NCBI GenBank assembly: GCA_036852015.1
Contig: JAANDG010000226.1
Location: forward strand, 62,001 to 126,000
Source: Pelodera strongyloides
Lineage: Eukaryota; Nematoda; Chromadorea; Rhabditida; Rhabditidae
Direction: 5' to 3'
Length of the DNA: 64,000 bases
Shown here one piece after another: positions 57,301 to 64,000 of the stretch. The notes under the pieces were generated by a model that did no database searches, was not told where the DNA came from, and saw only the letters and a program-made list of their open reading frames with translations. The translations under genes were made by a program, and so were the position numbers. Position 1 is the first letter of the stretch; the number at the start of each line of letters is the position of its first letter.

Positions 57301-58448
57301 TTAATTGTAATCGAAGTAAAATTACGAATTTGGAGTGACTGCCTTTAGTGAATAATTACCTTTCCGCCGTGTTCGGACCTCCATTTTCCTACCAACCACG
57401 ATAGTTTTGCTAGATCGGGTGACAGTCGGTGAACATCGTATTCTGCAAAGTATTAAGGGTAGCAGGTACGTTGAGATGTTCAAAACGGTATTAAATACTA
57501 GTGAAAACGCGCAGTAATTGCTATCGAAAAGTTAGAAACGACTGAGAAACTTCGCAACGCTGACCAAACATCGGTCAAGTGTCATCCGCAAAATCATAAA
57601 ATATTTAGTGTTCTGACACTAGAGCGAATTCACAGGTTCCCTTAGAAAAGTGCAATAACAACTTTATTCGTTGCCAAAATACGTAATCTAGTTCAAATAT
57701 ACCCGGACCCAGAACCCGAAAAGTATAATTTTATGTATTAAATGTTCTATGTTCTTCTATAATAATTTTTCACTGTAATATATCCGAGGTATTTTTTATC
57801 CAATGCAAATAACTAATGAGTTAGTAAGCTCGGAGATGTCAAATGTGTCAATGGCGCAAATTTCCTCCCACACGTACAAAGGAAAGCGCGTACTCTTGAC
57901 GGTGCTGCCGCACATTCCGCACGAGCGCCGGCAGTGATTCCTGATATATTCGGTGGATTGGCAGGCTCCCGGGTTGCTGCCCACCCAGTCACGACAGTTT
58001 AAGTCGTTGTCGCGGCAGTCTGAAAAGGGTAGCATTAGCCGTGTCAAGTAGTGCAACTTGTGTTAAGTAGTGTTATATGGTATGTCAAATAGTGTCATTG
58101 GGACGCCAAGTAGTGTCATTTGAAGTAGTGTTTTTGGAATGTCAAATAGTGTCATTGGGACGTCAGTAGTGTCATTTGAAGTAGTGTTTTTGAAATGTCA
58201 AATAGTGTCATTTTTAGTGTCAAGTAGTGTGTCACGTCTGTCATTTGAAAATATAAAGTAGTGTTATGGAATGTCAAGTAGTGTCATGCTTAGTGTCGAG
58301 TAGTGTCATTAGGGATATGAACTAATGTCATTTGAAGTGTCAAGTAGTGTCTTACGATAGAATAGTGTAACTGTATTAAAATAAGGTTCAACTTACCATC
58401 GACTGCAGATATCAATCCTATTAGTGCTAATAATAAGATTTTACGCAT
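54310..58448 (-). CDS. secreted ShKT-domain plus nitrobindin/THAP4-like domain protein
   Basis: Minus-strand exons in order: 58448-58397, 58019-57894, 57442-57360, 56942-56845, 56442-56333, 54787-54684, 54429-54310 (TAA); 230 residues in frame. The donor at 57893 (GTACGC) is the only one that keeps frame. Residues 1-17 are a signal peptide (MRKILLLALIGLISAVD). Residues 19-54 form an ShKT domain with six Cys (19, 26, 37, 47, 51, 54) in the expected CxDxxxxC...C...CxxxCxxC order. Residues 61-230 match the nitrobindin/THAP4 C-terminal heme-binding beta-barrel: LSWLVGKWRSEHGGK (73-87), IFPTIPKFTYGEEIEF, AFAWSINDRDELHSEYGY and the C-terminal LHMETLTHGMQEHTFIRYER. By analogy with nitrobindin the C-terminal His in MQEHTF (H220) is a candidate axial heme ligand (inference). 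The ATG lies two bases after a TTTTTCAG acceptor. Intron 5 holds a 1.16-kb palindrome. Confidence 0.87.
55013..56168. repeat. 1.16-kb near-perfect palindrome containing two tRNA-like copies
   Basis: Arms 55013-55497 and 55689-56168 are about 480 bases each and differ at only a few positions by eye; the unrelated spacer is about 190 bases. Each arm carries one tRNA-like segment (55180-55257 plus strand, about 55921-56000 minus strand) with A box TAGCATAATGG and B box TGTTCGATTCC. It lies in intron 5 of the ShKT/nitrobindin-like gene. The arms' similarity suggests a recent event or gene conversion. Confidence 0.9.
55180..55257 (+). repeat. tRNA-like sequence in the left palindrome arm
   Basis: A box TTAGCATAATGGATAGC and B box GTGTTCGATTCCTC are at tRNA spacing; ends and T-stem pairing are poor. 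The inverted copy near 55921-56000 (minus strand) is almost identical. Confidence 0.5.
58040..58375. repeat. minisatellite of AAGTAGTGTCATTTG units
   Basis: More than fifteen variant units of GTGTCAAGTAGTGTCATTTG, with longer blocks such as TTTTGGAATGTCAAATAGTG, fill intron 1 of the ShKT/nitrobindin-like gene. Confidence 0.88.
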
Positions 58449-60652
58449 TCCTGAAAAAAAGTGTTGAATTAGAAAATAATTGATCTAGCGATAATATCAC
58501 GGAGCTCGATTCGAATAGTGGAAAGAACGGTTTGGAGTTTTGGATTTTGGTTTGTTATGTTCCTTGAGATCAGTGTTTAGCCGGTGTACTGTTATTCAAA
58601 AAAAATACTTCGCGAATGTTTCTCAGTTTTCTTTGTACGCTCTAGCATTACTGTATTTAAATTTATTATATATTAAAATTATATTTTTATGCTTATTGAA
58701 GTCTAATTGCCTACTCAAATTGGCTTCTGGGTGGTCGGTGGACGTATACAATAACGAAAGCGATAAAAAAGAGTCTGGCATGGGGATCTTTTTAGATCAA
58801 CGAAAGAGATACGATGGATTAAGCACGGGTTGACGTGTCTATACTTGCAATGGCTCAATATGGCATTTTACGTGGCGAATTAGGTTTAGGCTTGGGTTTA
58901 GGCTTATAGGATTACGTCATTTATGGATTTACATACCTGACGCATTGTATTCATGATAATGATATTAGATTTTATGGACAATACCAATACGGTAATTGAT
59001 AGAGTGGTAAAGTAAATGAACGGCTGTGGCCTGCTGCGCCAAACAAGGAATATTTTGTTTATCTAATAAATAAATAAATAAATAACACGGCAAGTGAAAC
59101 AATTCTTTAGTATCGAAACTAAGTTTAGAAGTAACAGGATGTATTTGTGTTCGTGCACGCTAACGAAGATCTTCCAAGATCAAGCTTCTAATAAACATAA
59201 GATCATACATACAATGTCGTATGGGTATCAACTTATCAACCTCACCTCCATCTTGAATAACTACTGCAGTTCTATACAAAAATAATTATGAAATTGCCTG
59301 AAATCGAAGAATCTACTAGAACAAGTGTGTGCAGCTGATTGACATATATACATACTACACATAGCACACAACAGAAGCCAAATTATAAAATAAGAGTAGC
59401 GTAAATTACGCAAAACTGATCAAGCATCAAAATAATCAATATGCGATTTCCACGCGACGAATTGCCGTTGGTTAATTGCAAGTGCAAGGGAGAGAGCTTG
59501 TCCTTTCCATATATAAAGATAGTGAAATTGAGATGGATATCAGACCGCTTCGAGCTGGACGGTTGCCATATTATATATGCAAATTAATGGAAGAGATCTA
59601 TCGATCAAACATTAGAATTAGTCATTGAACCTGCTGTTTTGTAAGCTGAGTGAGACTATACAATACACGAATTACATACTAATATATTGCATTAAAATAA
59701 ACAATACACTTGCTTAACTATGCACTGCACTAACTTTATCCTACAGATTTTGCCCGCTCCGATATTATGCAATATAAAAAAAATATATAAATCGAGGATA
59801 CAAGGAAGAAGGAAGAATGTATCACATGTTTTTTTATACCAGGAAGGAACTAAACTATTAGAATGTGCTTTGTGTAGCTTTCTTGAAAATTGCAAAGTAT
59901 CAATCTTATTAGTGGAGAAGGAGAAGATACTCTGTTTCTGTTTTCCATTTCATCTTTGCGGAAGAATGGGCAGTGATTTGACGAAAAGTAGTAAAAACAC
60001 AGAGTTCTCAGCGCTTGATTTGTGGTTCTGTTTAATAGGTTTAACCTTGAACATGGCACAAAAGTTGACGGTATTGGTCGTGATTTAAAGCGGTGCGGCA
60101 CGGGGTCAGTGAACGTATGTTTGACAACTGTAATTTCATGTATTATATGCAAATGTATGTTGAATAGAGCACATAAAAGACAAAAATTCTTTTCACAAGC
60201 CTCGTCGTGTCATTCGGCTTTAGTGAAAGATATTGTTTTATTTCCAAACTGGAGTTAACCAACTTTCTGCATGGGGTTTTTTGCTAGGTGAAACGGTTGC
60301 GAAAAGTTAACTAGTAGTTGTAAGCAACCTTCCTAATCCTGTTTCTCGATATTTTACCTGAGATACACTGGCACATTTCAGTCTAACAGAGTTATTTGGC
60401 CTCGGGAAAACTGGACTTTTATAGTGTGGCAATGTGGAAAGTTTTTGGAAAAGGGTTTATAATTTGTCATGCGTACACACCGTAGACATTGGTAAATCAA
60501 GGAAGTGCTAGAGATCTTGGAACATCACAGTCACCACTCAATTCCTCCATGGAAATATTCCCCTGGGTCAGAAAATTTCATTCTAGCGTGAGCGTTGCAG
60601 GGGAGTTCCCCCTCGTGGAAGTGAGTAGTGAATATGGTCATATGGCATCTGA

Positions 60653-60835
60653 TTAAAGCGAAATACCGGCCGGTTTTTGAAACGTATCGAGTACAACTGA
60701 ATTCTTACGTATTTAAGCTAATTTGCTCGAATGTAGCTCGATTTTTTATTCTAATGTATGTTCATTTGCATATGCTGCATAAGAACGCTGACGTACTGGA
60801 TGCGTTTCAAAAACCGGCAGGTATTTCGCTTTTAA
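60653..60835. repeat. TTAA-ended element, ACCGGCCGGT family
   Basis: TTAAAGCGAAATACCGGCCG and GTTTTTGAAACGTATCGAGT at the left; GCGTTTCAAAAACCGGCAGG and TATTTCGCTTTTAA at the right. Cleanest copy of this family with 24563 and 32978. A half copy lies at about 50300-50450. Confidence 0.82.
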
Positions 60836-62588
60836 GGCAAACAAATGTAGCACAACCTTAGGCAGGTATACTAAATCTGTAGAAGTAGAAAATTAACTTG
60901 TAGATTTTGATTTTGGGCCTAGTTGTAAGATCATGGTTGTTTTCTGACATTCGCAATTCTATTCAGTAGTATTTACAAATTAAGGCTATCAATTATAGCA
61001 TAGTTTCTCTTCTCTCTTCACCTTTCTCTCTATATTTTTCTCAACTCTCTCTCTCTCAATAATTTGCTTGTAAGCTCTTAGCCTATCCTCTATCTGTTGC
61101 CTTTTTTTGCCATACGGTTGTCAACGCCGGTTTTCCGTAAACGTTCGCATCGAACGAACAACTTTTTTGGGGGTAAAATGCATGTTATATGGGTTGAGAC
61201 GGATGTTGTAATTGCCTACTATGAAGATTGGTATCATTGCGTAATTTGCTTGAATAGAAATTGATAGTTTAGCTACGTCCCTGCAACTTAGAACGTTATG
61301 ACGGGGGATAATTCTGTTACAAGTCTCGATGTAGTTTTTCCACTACTGTCAACTAAACACTGTTAAGGATTTTTTTGGGTGCTGCTGTCCAAAAAAGGAA
61401 AAGCTTGCAATTATAAAAATTTTTTTGCACCTTGAGAAGAATAGCTTGTGTTGAGTGTTGAGTGAGAGATGAATTGAGCAGAGATATTTTTACGAGAACG
61501 AAGATCAGAGGAAATTTATTGCGTGTCATTGTCACTGAGAAAAACTTTGGCATCCCGCTTACAATTAGTAGTAAATAGAGGAAACAAAAGTGCATGAATG
61601 GGCAATAATAGCGGCGCCTTGGATGGCAGTGGCATACTTGTAATACTCAAGGTAAGTAACTTCTACTGTATGATGTCTCAAATTGGTGGTCAGAGTGTAA
61701 GCCATAAGAGATCAACGTACGGAGTATTCTAGCCAATTGAGTACAATGTAGTTTAACATATGATTAACGAATAAAATGTGTTGGGTACAGCTGATTGCCC
61801 CTTTTCGGGCTTGTTATGATTATGGTATGTAAAAGCTGGGTGGGCCGGTTTTTACGAACTCGACTCGCACTTTGGCATGAAATCCGTGTGTTTTGGCAGC
61901 TTCTTTGTGCTTTCTTGCGTTTATGTTTCCGCGGTATGCGATTTATGATTATGTTAAGGATCAGAGGGGAGATAAGAGATACTTTTTTGACATCATGGGT
62001 TGTTTTGAGCGCATATGACATAACACAACGCAAAGAACAAATAGATTATTACCAGATCAAGGTCTACAGGATTGTAAGGGAAGCAAATTATGAAAGGAGA
62101 TTTCTAATAGCGCACCCTACAAGGATTGATTTCAAAAGCGGTATGACATGTGGTTTGTGAAGCGTATCCTGGACACACATTGGAACAAATCGAGCCTACA
62201 CTTCCCAAACCACTTGTCTTGAATTATAAGCTATTGAATGAATTAAGCTGTGACGTCATAAGCTGAGTGAGAACGAAATGGTCGCCTTATATTAATGGCA
62301 TTGGCAAAGAAAGGGACAGTAAGATTTGTGTGTTTGTGTGAGTGAAAGTGACATAACTGGTTGCCACGGTCAAATGGAGAACGAACGTGAAACGCCCAAC
62401 GGCACATTGATAAATAGAGAGGGAAATTAGAAAGGGAGAGCCAGAGCCGCTAAAGAGGTATTGTATGTGGTTTGTGAACTTATATATACACTATATGCAA
62501 ATGTTCTGTTTCAAAAACCGGGTATCATACCGCTTTGAGAAATGAGACAATGACATACATATACATTTAGTGTTTTGGGGTGGAACTT

Positions 62589-62729
62589 ATGGGGTTTCCA
62601 AGTATCCCAAAAGTTCGGTGTAGTTCTGGCAATACTACCGTAGTTCTGCACGAAACCTATATCGTATGTAAAAAAATCTCGTGTAGTTCCAAAATACGGT
62701 AAATTTTCAGCATACTTGCAAACCCCATA
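62589..62729. repeat. GGGGTTTCCAAGTAT-family element
   Basis: ATGGGGTTTCCAAGTATCCC at the left, GCATACTTGCAAACCCCAT at the right; interior TTCGGTGTAGTTCTGGCAAT matches the other copies. Confidence 0.8.
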
Positions 62730-63340
62730 CTAAGTAGAATAGAAAAAGGGTAGTATAATTATATTAGGCTGCTAATTTTCATAGTTGTACAGCAGTTGAA
62801 CATTCCCTAATGAAGGGAAGGGTTCAGTTAAAGCCTGACAATGGTATTTACTTACTAACTGGTGCAATCGTTAGAACAACTATGTTAGGCAGCAACAATA
62901 TAATCTGGGAACAAACGGCGTATTCTAAACAACCAGACGTGTGAGTAATAAATCAATAACGTAATATTAATTTATGAATTAAACGGGCGGCGCTCCTACA
63001 GTTCTGCAAGAGGCGCAACCTACAGACCTATGGGCACACAACAGAAATTTACGTAAATCATGATCAGGTTCTATACGTAAGAATCAATGAGACATAACGC
63101 TTTGATACACCAGTGGACAGAATATTAATCGATAATTAATTATTTTACAAGAGAACATAAAAGTGTTAGTGAAGCTGGGGGCGGCTTCTCACCTTGGTAT
63201 TTTACACGGTCAGAAAGGAAAGGATGGAAGGGGAAAAGAAATCGTATCGCCGAAAGTTCATCAGCAGCAAAGGGGCGCATACGCGTTTTCTGCCATATAC
63301 ACGATGAAAAAGTGCGCAGAAATGGAAACAATGCAGCGAG

Positions 63341-63364
63341 ATAATAGATAGATAGATAGATAGA
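63341..63364. repeat. (GATA)n microsatellite
   Basis: Six tandem GATA units. Confidence 0.9.
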
Positions 63365-64000
63365 CATATATGGCACACCGGGGATTGGGTGGGGGAATTA
63401 GGGGAGAATTTAAGGTTTACTTGGGAATTTGTGGTTTAAAGGGTCAGGCTCACGAACATTGTGGATGATTAAATTTGCATATATGCAAGCCTTGTAAATG
63501 CGCAACACCGGGATGTAAGTACTAATTGATAACGTAAACTATGTTATGTTTGATGTTCAATCGCGATTATGGAGGATTCCTCAACGGTCCCGTGCGGAGT
63601 TCACTTCCCTTGCGAAGGCTGCATTATATGAGCACTGTAATTTTCGCTCATAGTTTATCCATATACCGGCCCTTGCTTGGGAATGCTTTCCAGCATGAAG
63701 TTTTGCTCCGTTTCATGTGAAAATCTGTCAATTGAAGCGCTATAAGAGTGAAAATATTTCAAATTCCTTTTACTTCTACATTCTAGCATTCTACGCGACA
63801 ATTTACATAACTGCCGTCCGCGGGACCGCTTTTGTCAACCGATTTATGTGTGCATTTTTGCGCGGGAACATTTTCTAAAGGTTTTTTTATTCAGCGTCGG
63901 TTTTCAAAGGCACAGCTTTAAAAATTGTTCTTCGTAAGAGGCGTTTTATAAGTTTTCCTTACGCATATTTTAGTGTTCTGAGCTTACAGTTAGTAACTAA

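Larger units (their letters stand above)
58460..64000. other. terminal gene-free region
   Basis: No exon could be supported. Contents: element with TTTAAAGCGGTGCGGCACGG start (about 60085-60225), TTAA element (60653-60835), element halves at 62133 and 62450-62545, a GGGGTTTCC element (62589-62729), (GATA)n (63341-63364) and a lone TTAAAGGGTCAGGCTCACG end at about 63436. AATAAATAAATAA runs occur near 59064. Confidence 0.5.

Noticed and set aside
61594..61660. Possible first exon ending at a perfect GTAAGT donor near 61652
   Set aside because: The ATG frames upstream stop within a few codons, and no downstream exon fits.
1..64000. CRISPR arrays, rRNA genes, bacterial operons or viral genes
   Set aside because: None seen; splice structure and AT-rich introns are eukaryotic, and the tandem repeats lack regular spacers.

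Overview
The window is AT-rich, intron-rich DNA from an invertebrate animal. Splice acceptors are mostly TTTCAG or TTTAG with weak polypyrimidine tracts. Five of the eight reconstructed genes have an acceptor 1-16 bases before the ATG, as expected where a spliced leader is added in trans. A secreted ShKT plus nitrobindin-like protein and palindromic TTAA-ended repeats also fit. I favour a nematode; a tunicate or another trans-splicing invertebrate is not excluded. No bacterial, viral or organellar genes were seen. Gene models were built by joining exons by eye; each of the eight complete models closes in frame from ATG to stop.

Layout. 1-194: probable last exon of an upstream gene (+). 1211-6265: nine-exon, 398-residue membrane-anchored sulfotransferase-like protein (+). 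9424-13166: seven-exon, 277-residue divergent TGF-beta family ligand (+) with a seven-cysteine knot and a minimal furin site. About 13.3-30 kb: repeat-rich, with two orphan minus-strand exons (a first exon at 18273-18424 and a last exon at 22769-22997). 30182-39883: three tandem plus-strand genes (called KR1, KR2, KR3 here), each coding a signal peptide, a pro-segment (clearly acidic in KR2), a basic processing site and a protamine-like Lys/Arg-rich mature chain. 40057-42316 (-): lysine-rich protein with three exon-encoded copies of a GMDTLxDTPSxWGxVVKQ motif, convergent with KR3. 44837-52653 (+): sixteen-exon gene for a FUN14-domain protein carrying a long RG-repeat, basic C-terminal extension. 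54310-58448 (-): secreted protein with an ShKT domain followed by a nitrobindin/THAP4-like beta-barrel. 58.5-64 kb: repeats only.

Repeats take up much of the non-coding sequence. There are several families of short palindromic elements ending in TTAA (TTAAAGCGRWAT..., TTAAAGGGTCAGGCCC..., TTAAAGGATCGCAGTCACT...), a GGGGTTTCCAAGTAT family, tRNA-like sequences with A and B boxes, a 1.16-kb near-perfect palindrome in an intron at 55.0-56.2 kb, and long (GA)n/(TC)n tracts.

The strongest candidate for something undescribed is the KR1-KR3 cluster: secreted, cysteine-free polycations made as precursors, in KR1 and KR2 with almost no acidic residues after the RxKR site. The genes do not form one obvious pathway; the sulfotransferase-like protein, TGF-beta ligand, KR proteins and ShKT protein are all predicted to enter the secretory pathway.
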